From NCBI GenBank assembly GCA_028551475.1, contig CM052354.1, positions 26,869,258 to 26,933,257 of the forward strand: DNA of 64,000 nucleotides. Reading direction: 5' to 3'. The position numbers and the translations under genes are program-made. The DNA is from Casuarina equisetifolia. Taxonomy: Eukaryota > Streptophyta > Magnoliopsida > Fagales > Casuarinaceae. The notes under the pieces were generated by a model, which was not told the origin of the DNA, did not search any database, and saw nothing but the letters and a program-made list of their open reading frames with translations. Positions 1 to 12,258 of this stretch are shown here, in pieces; positions within the stretch are counted from its first letter, which is position 1; each line of letters opens with the position of its first letter.

Positions 1-110
1 CCCATCCCTTCGTTAAAACCCGTTGCCCCCTCCTTTGGTTCATCCTCACTTCTTCTTCATTCCTGCCTCTGAAGGAAAATCTGCGAGCCCCAAGAGACCA
101 AGAAACCGCC

Positions 111-620
111 ATGGCTGAGCACCACCAACAACAGCAGCAGCAACAACAACAACAGCGTCCAAACGATCCCATAAAAAACATAATCCCCGATCAGGTTCAA
201 GGTGCCTCTGCTTCAAAACTTGTAGCAGTCGTCACTCTCTTACCCCTCGGCGGCTTCCTTCTCCTTCTTTCCGGTCTGACACTAGCCGGAACGCTCATCG
301 GTCTAGCGGTCTCGGCCCCGCTGTTCGTGATCTTCAGCCCCGTTTTGGTCCCAGCAGCAGTGGCCATTGGCTTGGCGGTGGCTGGGTTTTTGACATCAGG
401 AGCTTTCGGTATCACTGGGCTTTCGTCTCTCTCGTGGATAGCCAAATATCTGCGCATGACAAAGGTGCCGGAACAACTGGAGCATGCAAAGCGGCGCTCG
501 CAGGAGACTGCAGGTCAGATGGGTCAGAAGGCTAAGGAGATGGGCCAGAACGTCACGAGCAAGGCTCAGGAAACCGGAAAGAATTATGAAGGTGGAAGGG
601 GAGAGGAAAAGAAGACATGA
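111..620 (+). CDS. Oleosin (oil-body structural protein), single exon
   Basis: Intronless 169-residue reading frame starting at an ATG in a good plant context (ACCGCCATGG). Residues 6-15 are ten consecutive glutamines. Residues about 36-108 form one long hydrophobic stretch containing the diagnostic proline knot PX5SPX3P: P70, S76, P77 and P81. The C-terminal third is amphipathic and rich in K, E and Q. Length and layout fit a seed oleosin of about 18 kDa. Oleosins insert the hairpin into the phospholipid monolayer of oil bodies and prevent coalescence. The N-terminal polyglutamine run is probably variable between individuals. Only 110 bases of upstream sequence are present, so the promoter is mostly outside the window. 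An AATAAA at 769-774 could be the polyadenylation signal. Identification is secure; the isoform class is not assigned. Confidence 0.96.
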   Translation: MAEHHQQQQQQQQQQRPNDPIKNIIPDQVQGASASKLVAVVTLLPLGGFLLLLSGLTLAGTLIGLAVSAPLFVIFSPVLVPAAVAIGLAVAGFLTSGAFGITGLSSLSWIAKYLRMTKVPEQLEHAKRRSQETAGQMGQKAKEMGQNVTSKAQETGKNYEGGRGEEKKT

Positions 621-1804
621 AACGAAGTTCGAGACTATAGTTTTGTAGGCCTTTTCCGGCCGGTGTGATATGTTCTATTTTGCTCAATGTCTATTTGGTT
701 TATCTTTGTTACTGCGTGTGAGGTACAGTTTGTAATGGTGAAGTTATGGTTTAGGTAGATCTGAGTGCAATAAATTGGAAGGATGTAGGAGAATTGAAAG
801 GGTCTCTTCTGTTTGTCTTTATAAAAGTTACTGTAATTGCTAATGATCTACTGTTTTGGTGTTAAGATGGTCTGCATGTGGCATTTGGTAATGCCATGAG
901 TTCAGGGTATATCAGCTCGGTGTGCCACTAAATTGCAGACTTTCTTAGCAATTTTTTTGATGCAAAGTTGATTAGTTCGTTGATAAATATTTAGTTCAGT
1001 TAAATGGTTAACATGAATTTTCTTTTAAAAAATAATTAACATGAGTTAAATGAGATTTCTTGATTTTAGGCGGGTACATATGTTTAAAAATAAATAAATA
1101 GGGTTAAATGAGATTTTGTGATTCCATATTTGACACGTGGATGTGTGTACATTTAAAAAAGAAAAAAGAAAAAAAGAACTAGAACCAAGGATTGAATCAT
1201 TGTGTTAGTAAAATGCGATATAAACTTTAAGGTGTGATCATATAGCATTAATGTATTGGATTATACGTGAGTTGAGATCATATTAGCATCAGCATTAATG
1301 TATAGTTGAGATCACGTCAGCATTAATGCATTGAATTGATCATACGTGATCATACGTGATAGTGAGTTGGGTGCATGTATTGTAATACTAAATTAAAAAT
1401 AATAATAAAAAAATAAATTAAAAAGAAAAAGAAAAAGAAATAAATAAATTGAAAAGAAAAGGAAAAAAATGAATTACTGTGCCCTGAACTGGACCGTAGA
1501 AAAGTCATTACTGGGCTTTTGTGGGGGTCATGTAAGCCCACTTCTCAGATCAAGTACACTCCACGGATCCGTTTCGCCTCGTACGTCTGGTGCAGAGCGC
1601 AAAACGCATTTCCGAGTCCATTTGACAACCGAAAATCAATTTCCATTTCTGTTCTCTGTGGCAACGAAATCGGAGCTGCAGGCTGCTGCCAAAGAACAGG
1701 CTCCGGAATCCGAACCTTCGACTCATTAAAGCTAGGTTGATGTCGGTGACACTGGATCAAAATTCAGATTGAATCTCTCTTCTTCTTTTTCTTCCAAAAC
1801 ACAA
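621..1804. other. Intergenic: oleosin 3' region and AP-1 mu upstream region
   Basis: AT-rich spacer. It holds the putative oleosin polyadenylation signal near 769, then short diverged direct repeats of a GATCATAnnAGCATTAATGTAT-like motif between about 1235 and 1350, and an A-rich run at 1390-1470. Bases 1550-1804 are more GC-balanced and pyrimidine-rich just before the next ATG, consistent with a promoter and 5' UTR. No gene is recognised here. Confidence 0.5.
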
Positions 1805-4800
1805 ATGGCTGGCGCGGCCTCGGCGCTTTTCCTCCTGGACTTAAAAGGTCGCATCTTGATTTGGCGCGACTACCGTGGCGATGTCTCTGCGGCTCAGGCA
1901 GAGCGCTTCTTCACCAAGCTTATTGAGAAAGAGGTACATACCATTTACATATATGTAACTGTGTGAGCTTGTGCTTGTGTTTTGTGGCGTCTGTTCTCAG
2001 TTACTTTTGTATTTCTTATGTTTAATTCGAATCAGAGGACAGATTGGTAATGTTGAATTACGAGAATAGATTAGTATTCTATAATTGCGAGAATAACTTT
2101 GTATTATGTAATTGATTTGGTTTAGCTGTGTAAGTTTTGAGTTTATGATTATAGAACTGTAAGGGAAAAAACCGCGGTGGCTTTAATATTAGTTTTCTGC
2201 GGTGGGTTTAATCTCGATCTCAGGGCGATGCGCAATCTCAAGATCCTGTGGTGTATGACGATGGCGTAACGTACATGTATATACAACACAGTAATGTTTT
2301 TTTGATGACTGCCTCCAGACAGAATTGCAATGCCACGAGCCTTCTGCTATTTTTGCACCGTCTAGTTGATGTAAGCCCTTTTTTCAATTCAAATTCCTAG
2401 TTTTGCCGTTCAAATTGAGAATTATGTGATCAAAATGTACAATTGAGAGTTTAGTGTTTCCGGGTCAATTATTGTAAAGCTGTTTTATTTGCAGGTGTTT
2501 AAGCATTATTTTGAGGAGTTAGAAGAGGAATCCCTCAGAGATAATTTTGTAGTTGTGGTAAGGGCAGTACTCTATTTTTAAATTTGGTGACAAAACAGAT
2601 TCTATACCTGAGGAACGGATATTATGAAGGGAAATACCTTCTTAGTCCAAACAATTTTATTTAGTTATGCTGATTACGTGTTCTGTGGTTTTGGAAGTAT
2701 GAATTGCTTGATGAAATAATGGACTTTGGCTTCCCCCAATTCACTGAAGCGAAGATTCTCAGTGAGTTTATTAAGACTGATGCTTATAGGATGGAAGTCG
2801 CACAGCGACCTCCCATGGCTGTTACTAATGCAGTGTCTTGGCGTAGTGAAGGGATACGATACAAGAAGAATGAAGTAGGTTGATCTTCAGTATGTGTCAT
2901 TGTAATTTAATTGAGCCACCATGTGATATGTTATCGAAGCTTTGTTCATTGTGATTCAGGTTTTCTTGGATGTGGTGGAGAGCGTGAATATACTTGTCAA
3001 CAGCAATGGGCAAATTATACGTTCAGATGTTGTTGGGGCTCTAAAAATGAGAGCGTACTTAAGGTACATTGACTTATTAACTTCTTAGTAATTTGTTCAA
3101 ACTTCTGGAATGATTATTGAGAACGAGATTTTGAAAGCATTAGTCGTTCGCTATTATGATTTATTAGCATCTGTTATTTTCTGTTATGGTTTTGTAAGTA
3201 TAGTCATTCTCTCGAAAAAAATAGTTGGTGTAGTACTGTAGCTAGTCTCGGTGACTTGAAATGTGCAAACTGAACCCGAAAGCCATCCCAGATCCTTGAA
3301 GCTACTAGTATGAGGATCAATTCAAACCCAGAGCCAGGAGGTACATGGGATCGAAGATGTTGTGGAAGGTTCCTCTTTTTTTTTCAATCAATATAGTTGG
3401 CTACATAGAAGAATCCTAGCAGAACATGGGGTTAAAGATCATGTTTTAGTCCTTGCAGAATCTAGGAAATGTACATTCTGCCTTTTACGAAGGATCCCAT
3501 TAAATAATCTATGTTTTTGTAGTGGTATGCCTGAGTGTAAGCTTGGGCTGAATGATAGACTACTACTGGAAGCTCAAGGTCGAACAGGAAAAGGAAAAGC
3601 CATAAATCTGGATGATATTAAGTTCCATCAGTAAGTACACTTCTAGTTCTGTTTTTCTGTTGGTTTATGGAATTTTTTCTTGCTTGTCAAGATTTTTCTT
3701 TTTATTATTATTGCGGCTCCATGCATATTAATTTTTTCCTTTTATCAGGTGTGTACGTTTGGCTCGATTTGAAAATGACCGGACAATTTCCTTCATTCCC
3801 CCAGATGGATCTTTTGACCTGATGACATATAGGCTTAGTACCCAGGTACTTTATGTTGTGTGGGCAATATAAAGTTCAGTGAATTTCTTATTTTATTTTT
3901 TTTGTGAATCAAGGTGAACTTGAACTTGTTTGACCATGTTGCATTTGGTCAATCAGTTGGGCTTGAACAGGACCTAAGAGCATATCTTATGGTTTCAGGT
4001 GAAACCTCTCGTTTGGGTTGAAGCACAAGTTGAAAGGCATTCTAGAAGTCGTATTGAAATCATGGTGAAGGCTCGGAGTCAGTTTAAGGAACGAAGGTAA
4101 AGTTTTTAACTATTATTCAAACGCATTTCAAGTCATGTTCTTGCAATAAAAATGAAAGTAGAATTAAACATCAACAACTCATGTTGTAATGGTGTTAAAT
4201 CTAATATCTGGAGCTTCTATTTGAAAATACAGCCTAAACGACAAGAATTTCCTTTCCTCTTGGAATTTTCTGAAACTAGTTTTTGAAGATACATTACACC
4301 TGCGTTTTGTGGTTTTTCATTTTTTTTACCTGCTCTTGACGACAGAAAAGTATGGCAGGTGCATACATTTTAGAATCTTTTAGGCAGATTTTTGGATCAC
4401 TGATGGCTGTGAAGTGACGGGGCTTATGTTGCATGTCTAATTTTATCGTTTATTATGCATCTTTTGTGGCATTTGGAATGATCTACTATTTCTGTTGTAA
4501 GTTTCATGCTTTCTTAAGATTGTTGCATATTATCATTTTGAGTCATCTTTTACAGCATTCAGAATGATTTTTCGCCATCATTCTGCAGAAAGTCATTTTT
4601 AGGACTTCTGGAGATTGCAATAGCCACATCTTTATTGTTCAATCAACACTAAATCCTTTTGTCCTTGTTTGGGTCTTTAAATCTATTGTAAAAATGTCTG
4701 AAAGCTTTATGCATCTGGCACAACCAAGTGCTCCAAGTTTCCGATTTGATTCCCGGTTATTTTCCTGTACAGCACTGCCACAAATGTCGAAATTGAGTTG

Positions 4801-5892
4801 CCTGTGCCATCTGATTCTACAAATCCTAATGTCCGGACGTCAATGGGATCTGCTGCATATGCTCCCGAAAGGGATGCTCTGGTTTGGAAAATTAGGTCTT
4901 TTCCTGGTAATAAGGTAGGAATTGGTTAAAGCCGCAAATTCATTTTATATGCAATGCCATTAGCAATAAGCTAACGATGCTAAGAGGTACAACTTGGCTT
5001 TTCTATTCTTAACCTTGCTTGCAACCTGAAACATTTTAGGAGTATATGCTGAGGGCAGAGTTCAGCCTTCCTAGTATAACTGCTGAAGAATCTGCTTCAG
5101 AAAGGAAGGCTCCTATTCGTGTGAGGTTTGAGATACCGTATTTTACAGTCTCAGGGATTCAAGTAAGTATTTCTGTTTTATCTCGCCTTATCTTGGTACT
5201 TTATGATTATTTTAAATGGACCCTGAAAGAAAAGTTCTAGTATACATGAAACTAAACTAGGCTGACCCACAAGTCGGTATGTTGAAGAGATGCTTCAGAA
5301 TAGTTAGGTTTATATTAGCAGAATATCCAGACTGATTATGAAATAAAGTAGGAGAAAAATTGAGAACCTAGGAAGGATTGTTTCTATTCTCTGGGGTTTC
5401 CCTTCTGTGTTCTTCTTTTGTACTTTGGTTGGATCTTTTGCTGTATTTCGAGATACTCCAATGAGAATCGAAGGATTAGCTAATATGACCTAAAGGGCAT
5501 TACCATGTCTTCTATGTACACTTGCATGTACGGAAAGTCGAGGGAAATCACTGTAAGGAGCTACAAAAGTAGCTACTTTTCATGGTGTGGATTGGTTGAC
5601 AATCAAGAAACATAATTATCATGGGTGGACAGTGTTATAAAGAAAATGTCAGGATAATTTAGATAAAATTTGTGAAAGAGATTTTAGATGTGCTGTGTTG
5701 TCTCTAATGGTTTTGATCTGTAATGATAAGTACAACAACGAAGTTTTGGTTGATTATAATTAGTTTGCTCATATTAATTTGGGCCTTTTGCAGGTTCGTT
5801 ATCTGAAAATCATAGAAAAAAGTGGATATCAGTCTCTTCCATGGGTGAGGTACATAACAATGGCTGGTGAATATGAACTAAGACTTATTTAA
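1805..5892 (+). CDS. AP1M: AP-1 complex subunit mu (medium adaptin)
   Basis: Eleven exons: 1805-1933, 2224-2370, 2495-2557, 2698-2874, 2960-3063, 3523-3630, 3749-3845, 3999-4096, 4773-4914, 5040-5162 and 5794-5892. All introns are GT-AG, and the joined frame is open for 428 residues, the length I recall for plant AP-1 mu. The start MAGAASALFLLDLKGR is the longin-like N-terminal domain that packs in the AP-1 core. The mu-homology domain from about residue 170 (SGMPECKLGLNDR, later EIPYFTVSGIQVRYLKI) binds YXX-phi sorting signals. The protein is a clathrin adaptor subunit at the trans-Golgi network and early endosome. Its C-terminus (YITMAGEYELRLI) is typical of the family. No broken frame was seen. 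It could be either of the usual two plant paralogues. Confidence 0.97.
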
Positions 5893-6360
5893 AATTTTTC
5901 GCCACTTCAGATTATGTAAATATAATGTATGCTTGGAAACAGCAAGCTATTATGCGGTTCCTCTTGGGGAGAAGTTTCTTCCCAAAATTTTGTCGCAATA
6001 GGGCTGCTCTTCTCTCTTGGTTTTTCCTCTCGTATCTGCATTTTTCCTTTAATCAAATATAAGATTGGCTTTTCAAGTGCAAGTCTTGTCCAAAAACTCT
6101 ATGCAAATCAAAATTTGTTGGAATCAATACCTTTTTCTGTTTAAGTTGAGTGGCTGGGTCTCACTTGCTATGTTGCTTTGCAAGTTATTAACTAGAGCAT
6201 ACGGTAATCATCCTACTACAAATTGGCCAAAAAAAAAAAACCAATATGCTTATCCATTAACATATGAATTGAAAAATAACCAGGGTGTACTGAAGATCTC
6301 CTAGGGAGTCCCCAAATCAAACACGTGTAGAATAAACGCAAAAAAAGCACACATTGCTCT

Positions 6361-6383
6361 GCCACGTGGTTCCTCCACGTGGC
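6361..6383. promoter_or_regulatory. Palindromic double G-box (CACGTG) element
   Basis: Perfect 9-bp inverted repeat, GCCACGTGG, then TTCCT, then CCACGTGGC. Each arm carries a CACGTG G-box/ABRE core. Such paired cores are established binding sites for bZIP and bHLH factors and common in ABA- or light-responsive plant promoters. A TATA-like run lies about 90 bases downstream. Whether it drives anything here is unknown. Confidence 0.5.
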
Positions 6384-6536
6384 CATGGATTTTCAAGAGA
6401 GGAAGATGTTACACAAGTTTGATGAAGTTATGGGAAGAGGTCCGCCATCGATTTCATTGTTCAAGTTTACTATATATAGCATAGTAGCCTTGTTCCGAAA
6501 AGCAGGAAGTACCTCTATTTGACACCTCCATTAGAA

Positions 6537-6713
6537 ATGGATGAAGAACATAAGCGAAGTTTGTTTCACAACAGTTCGAGGTTGATGGAAATTAGTGGCA
6601 TGGAAAAAACGGAGGCGGAAATTTTTCTCCAATTGGAGCATTGTGATGTCTTCCCACTTTGTGTATGTAAGGTTATCTCCTCTATTTTCCTAAATTGCTT
6701 ACAGCTTGAATAG
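6537..6713 (+). pseudogene. Orphan short ORF, possible first exon of a broken gene
   Basis: A reading frame (opening MDEEHKRSLFHN) follows, in order, a double G-box (6361-6383) and TATATATA (6471-6478). A TTG/ATG-initiated version starts slightly earlier, at 6519. A GT dinucleotide near 6664-6670 could be a donor site. No family was recognised. The large retroelement inverted repeat begins about 270 bases downstream, so a gene here could have been separated from its remaining exons. This is inference; a chance ORF is quite possible. Confidence 0.2.
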
Positions 6714-6980
6714 GATTTTACATGAAGTAAATGCATTGCAATCGTCATATTTTAGCAATAAAATAGTAAATTACCTGTTTTGGTGGATCGTGGATTGCCT
6801 TATCAAAGTACATAGGTATTAAGTTATTATATTATATCAAAATATTTAAAAATTTAACTTCAAATCAAACTCAAGATGTAACCCAACAGTAGGAAATTTT
6901 TTATTGATTTAAAATTTATCTTGAAACTCTTAATTTAAACTCTCATTTTGGACATAAAATGCTTTTTAAGTCATCCAAAT

Positions 6981-9270
6981 TGTAGAGAAGTAGTGCAAAG
7001 GAGAATAGTGTAAGTCTAAGACAAGCACACACAAGGGTTCTAGGTTACATTAATGTTCACACAAACGCAAATTAGTTTTTCAACAAAGCTCATAAGAACG
7101 CAGTACAAAATATGTGAGCGTGTGAATTGTACTTATAGGAGAGTTTTGGGTATTATAATATTACAAATTAAACATTGGCTTGATAAGTTGGTGTGCAAAA
7201 CAACAAAATATAACATGAGACATGGATTGATATACGAATAGCTCCTTTATCATGGTAAAGGCAAGTGAAAAAGATCACCATTGAGAATCGAAACTTCACT
7301 ATAGGTGCCAGTATTGTGGTTAAGGCTGAGAAGGTCCAAATTCATCTAGATAATGTCTTCCAAGGAAGTCTAGCTCCATATGAGGAGGAGATGTAATCCA
7401 ACCAAGTACATCAATGGAGGGAGGTTGAGATGGGAGCTCAGTTTTGATGTTCACATCTATATAAATGTTACCATAATGTGTGTAGCTACTACTCAAGCCA
7501 TGGTGTATGCTACTAAATTTGTAACAAAATTTGCAGGGGTTGAATTTAAGGTAGCTAAGTTTAGGTTAAGTGAGTTACCTTGCAATTGAGATACTTCTGC
7601 ATGTAAAACATGCAAAACATAGGCAAGATTAACTATAGGAGGGGGGGCGGGGGGCATGAAGTTCAGAGCATATGGTCAAAGATCATTGACTTGTCCCCTT
7701 AAGCTTGGCATGGGCACCAAGCCAAGCTTGTCGTGAAGATCTTTGAAATGTTTCCCTAGCAAAGTCTTGGTGAGTATATTCGCAAGTTGTTCAAAAGTGC
7801 ATACATAGGTAGTAATGAATGTTCCCTAGGCAACTTTCTTATGGAGAAAGTGATAGTCTACTAGTGTTTTGACTTACTATAAAAGATTGGCTTGGTTGAA
7901 AGATACAAGGTCAAAAGGTAGTTAGAATGTAAGATGGTGCACTTGTAAATGCTAATGACCAAATAACAAAAAGGATTAAGGATCTAGGTGATTTATGTTA
8001 TTCCCACTAGTAAGGTATGATATTATACTTTAATAGAAGAGCATGAGACAAATATTTGTTTACCTAAAGCCCGAGAAACTAAGTTGACACCAATAAAGTT
8101 GTAGAAACTATGAGTTAAGGTAGATTTTTACCACAGCTGGTCCAATAACATTAGTGAAATCATAAAGATTAATAGGATTGTGATGATGGAAATGAAGGCC
8201 TAGGTTGGTTACCCTTTATAAGTATTGTAGGATTCGTTTCAACTTATGAAAATGTTAGATTTTTGGATTCGTCATTTGTTAGCATAATATCTTGACAACA
8301 TAGCTTATGTCACAATTGGTAACTATTAAATATTACTTTGTACCAAAAATATTACAAATGAATATAAAGTTGCTGTAAAGGTCACTACCATGAGCTATTG
8401 GGGTGCGTTTAACACCATTAGTGTAGGCATGGCTCTTGAATTTACTATTAAAGGAAGGGATGCCAATATGCCATGTTAGCATGATGAAGTATATCATATA
8501 GGTATTGCTATTGTGTTAGAAAGAGGCCGGCATTATACTTGACAACTTATATTCCAAGGAATAAGTGTAAAGGACCTAAGTCTTTAATAAGAAATGCACC
8601 TACAAGTTGATTAACAAAATTATTAATATATAAGGGTGAGTTACTAGATCATCGATGTAAAAAAGTACTCACACATGAATGGCATTATAATAAAAAAAAC
8701 ATATAATAAAGGATTGAATGGGGAGTAAAAAAATCTCAAATTAAGCAAAAAATTAAATAAATGATCATACCAAGTGGGTGGAGATTGTTTAAGACCATAA
8801 AGGAAATGATGCAAAGCACATACTTGGTATAGCCTAACAAGATCACAAAATCTAGGTGGCTATACCAAGAAAATAGGTTTAGTCAAGTAGCCATACAAAA
8901 ATCCATTGTTGACATTGCACTATTTAAGTTCTCATCCTTGAGTACAAGTAATAAAAAACACTACTTAAATAATAATAAGGCTAATGACAAGAATATATAG
9001 CTCAAGATAGTCTTCTTTAAATTCTTGATGGTAACCTTTGACTATTAAATGTACCTTTAATCATTCTAGGGTGCCATGGGATTGAACTTGGATTTAAAAA
9101 CTCATTTACATCCCACCATGTTCATGGATGGATCACAAGGAATGAATGTCTAGGTAGAATTCTATTGGAGAACATGCATTTTAGTTGCATACCATGATGC
9201 CAACTTGGATGAGTCAATGCCTAAATTACCAAAATGAGAATAAGTGAAGCTCCATGAGAGGCAGACATGG
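6981..9270 (-). pseudogene. Left arm: copia RT-RNase H remnant plus LTR (minus strand)
   Basis: Read on the minus strand, it starts in the RT N-terminal region (a GCKWVFK-like GCK-VFK stretch near 9110, with one stop). It continues through LYGLKQSPPTWY (about 8815-8770), YIDDLVTHP (about 8660) and an IKDLGPL-like stretch (about 8580). The polypurine-like AAGGGGA lies near 7695, followed by an LTR-like segment from about 7690 down to 6981. The segment ends in TACA on that strand. Stops and indels are frequent, so it cannot encode an enzyme. Confidence 0.6.
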
Positions 9271-9984
9271 TATACTTCAAATTAGGTCTCTTAAATGCCA
9301 TTTAAGTTTAATGGTCTTACAATAAGTGTCAAGAGTTTGGGGAAAGCTTGGTGGAGAAGAAATGTGAATGGGTTAAGTTTACATATGTTGCATGAGTATT
9401 GTGAAATTTAATATTTATAGCAAAGATTGAACGATAGGCTATGTGGTGCAATGGCATGACAATATCACCATAAGGTCATGGCAAGTTCTTGGTAATTCCA
9501 TGAGATTCAACATTTTCACTATGAGAACGCGATAACTATTGGGTATTTAAATGTTAAGGTGTAGTAAAAGATGCATCACAAGTAAAAGATTGGATAGTAA
9601 AATGGTGGATGGAGTTAAGGTGGCAAGCATTGTAATAAGGTGTTAGGACATGTGAGATTAGGCATGTTTGCAAGTGACATCAAGATTTCTTCATCTAAAT
9701 TGCCATTGCTACACGTAAGTGTTCAATCTACATTTGTAACAAAAACTAAAGGCAATATTTAATGTTGGTCAAAGTCTTGAGTGAGCTTTTGTTGGAGATT
9801 GAGAAAAGAGATAGGCAATCATCATTTAGAGCAATGAGTGTTGTGGCATTTAGTTACTGCTTAAGTGTTAAGTTGGTTTGATGGATCATGAGATAAGCAA
9901 AAGTTTATTGTAGGTATGCTCTCTCACTTGTTGTATAAGTACTAAAAGCTAAGTAGGAATCAAGGACCCACTCCTAAGTGCACT

Positions 9985-12258
9985 ATGTCTACCTTTCATG
10001 TAGCCCTACTTGTTCTTTCCTTGAAAAATTAGGTCTTGGCTCATCTCAGTTGGCATCATGCTATGGAACCTGAAATGTATATTTTCTAACAAAATTCTAC
10101 TTGGACATTCATTCTTTACGATCCATCCATAAATTTGGTGAGATGTAAATGGATTTTTAAACTTAAGCTCAATCTTAATTGCACCTTGGAATGTTAGAGG
10201 CACATTTAGTAGGCAAAGGTTTCCATCAAAAATTTGGAATAGACTATCTTGAGGCATAGAGTTTTGTTATACAATCCCTTATTATTCAAGTAGTGCTTTC
10301 TCTTACATATGCTTAAGGATAAGAATTTAGGTAATGCGATGTTGGCGATGCATTTCTACATGACTACTTGACTAAACCTATTTTGATGGTGTAACCATTT
10401 AGATTCCATAATTTTATTAAGCATTCCTATGTATATGTTATACATCATTCATTTATGGTCTAAAACAATCTTTGCACACTTGGTATGATTGTTTATTTGA
10501 TTTTCTCTTAATTTGAGATTTGTTTTACTCTTTATTTGATCTTTCATTGTATGTTTTTCATTATGATGACATTCAAGTACTTCTTTACATGAATGATTGG
10601 GTAACTCACCCTCACATATGATGATTTTACTTATTAACTTGAAAGTACATTTTCTATTAAGGACTTAGGTCCTTTATACTCCTTCCATGAAAAACAAGTT
10701 ATTAGAGATAATGTAAGTGCATATATGATATGCTTCATTGTGCTGATATGGCATATCGTCATCTTATACCTGTACCAATGGGTGTTAAACATACCTTAGT
10801 AGATCACATTGGTGGCCTTTATGGTGTATACCTTAGTAGATCACATTGGTGGCCTTTATGGCAACACTACGTTTTTTGTAGTATCTTAAGTGCTTTGTAA
10901 TATTAGACAATCATTCATCTTGATATTAGCTATGCAACCAACACATTGTGCCAATGGATGGTGAATCTAAAAATTTGACATTTTCATTAACTAAAACAAA
11001 TTATGCGATATCTACAAGTTGATTTGGGCCTTTGTTTACATTATCACAGTCCTATTAATCTTTGTGATTTTATCGATGTTGATTGGACCATCTGCGGTGA
11101 AGATTAATCAAGTAAACAAATATCTAACTCCCACTCCTCCATCAAATCAAAATATCATGCCTTAGTAATGAGGACAACATAAATCCCCTAGATCCTTAAT
11201 CTTCTTTATTAGTTGGCCATCAACATCTACAAGCCCATCATTTTATACTCTTAACGACTTTCTAGCATTACAACTTTCAACCAAGCCGATCTTTCATAGC
11301 AACTCAAAATACCTAGAAGTGGACTAACACTTTGTCAGAAAGTTTCCCAATAAATGTTCTTCACTTTCTATGTATGCATTTTTAAATAACTTGCGGATAT
11401 ACTTACCAAACCTTTGTTAAGGGGGCATTTTAAAGATCTTTATGCCAAGCTTGAAGGGGCATGTCAATGATCTTCAACCATCTATTTCAACCTTCATGCC
11501 TACATCATCTCTTCCTATAGCCAATCTTGCTTATGTCCAACATGCTTTGTATGTAAAAGTATCTTGAGCTCAAGGTAACTTATTATAAACTTACCTACCT
11601 TAAATTCATGCTATCCCTTTTGCAAATTTTAACATGAATGCAGTGACACACATTATGGCTCAAGTAGATACCCCACACACATGGCACCATTAATGCCGAT
11701 GTGGAAAGTAGTTGCCACATGCACTGGTAGCATTCATGTCGATGTGGAGAGTAGTAGCTGCACACACCGTGGCAGCATTTATGCAAATGTGGAAATTAAA
11801 ATTGAGTCACCATCTCCACCTCCCGCCATTGATGTGCTTGGTTGGATTACATCTCTTCCTATAAAACTTGACTTCTTTGAAGGATACTACTCATATGACT
11901 TTGGACCTACTCAACCTTAACCACAATACATGTCTCAATTCACATAATAATCTCTCTCACTTTCCTTTGCCATGATGAAGGAGCCATTCATGTCTCAATC
12001 CATGTGTCATGTTATATTTTGTTATATTTTGTTGTTTTGCATGCCAACTTATCAAGTTGGCCTTCAATTCGGAATATTATAGTACCCAAAATCTTATAGA
12101 AGTGGGAACCATATGCTCACGTATTTTGTACCGCATTCTTCTAAGCTTTGTTGTAAAACTCAATACTACTTTGCACTTATATGAACGATAATACAACCTA
12201 GTACTTTTGTATGTGCTTGTCTGGCTTACGTTATTCTCCTTTGCATTGCTTCTTTACA
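9985..12258 (+). pseudogene. Right arm: copia RT-RNase H remnant plus LTR (plus strand)
   Basis: Starts near 9985 opposite the left arm. An RCKWIFKLKLN stretch lies at about 10143, YGLKQSLHTWYD at 10454-10489, IKDLGPLYSF at about 10660-10690, and an RNase H-like DFIDVDWT near 11070. A purine-rich AAGGGGCA (11453-11460) precedes an LTR-like segment from 11462 (TGTCAATG) to 12258 (TTACA). The catalytic DD of the RT is changed to ND here. A 37-bp tandem duplication interrupts the frame at 10791-10861. Nonfunctional. Confidence 0.6.
10791..10861. repeat. 37-bp tandem duplication inside the right copia arm
   Basis: A 34-bp core beginning ATACCTTAGTAGATCACA occurs at 10791-10824 and again at 10828-10861 without visible mismatch. 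The identity of the two copies suggests a recent slippage event compared with the strong divergence of the two arms. Confidence 0.85.

Larger units (their letters stand above)
5893..6980. other. Intergenic, with a G-box pair and a short orphan ORF
   Basis: AP-1 mu 3' region followed by AT-rich DNA. Two items stand out and are listed separately: a palindromic pair of G-boxes at 6361-6383, and a short ORF starting at 6519 or 6537 behind a TATATATA run at 6471-6478. From 6780 to 6980 the sequence is AT-rich without recognisable coding content. Confidence 0.4.
6981..12258. mobile_element. Large inverted repeat of two decayed, 5'-truncated Ty1/copia elements
   Basis: Bases 6981-9270 reverse-complemented align by eye over their whole length with 9985-12258, leaving a spacer of about 0.7 kb. 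Both arms encode copia reverse transcriptase and RNase H remnants reading outward (- on the left, + on the right), followed by a purine tract and an LTR-like segment at the outer end. Landmarks are collinear: LYGLKQSPPTWY at about 8815-8770 (-) and YGLKQSLHTWYD at 10454-10489 (+); YIDDLVTHP at about 8660 (-) and a changed YMNDWVTHP at about 10588 (+). Frames are broken by many stops. Gag, protease and integrase are absent from both arms. Confidence 0.75.
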
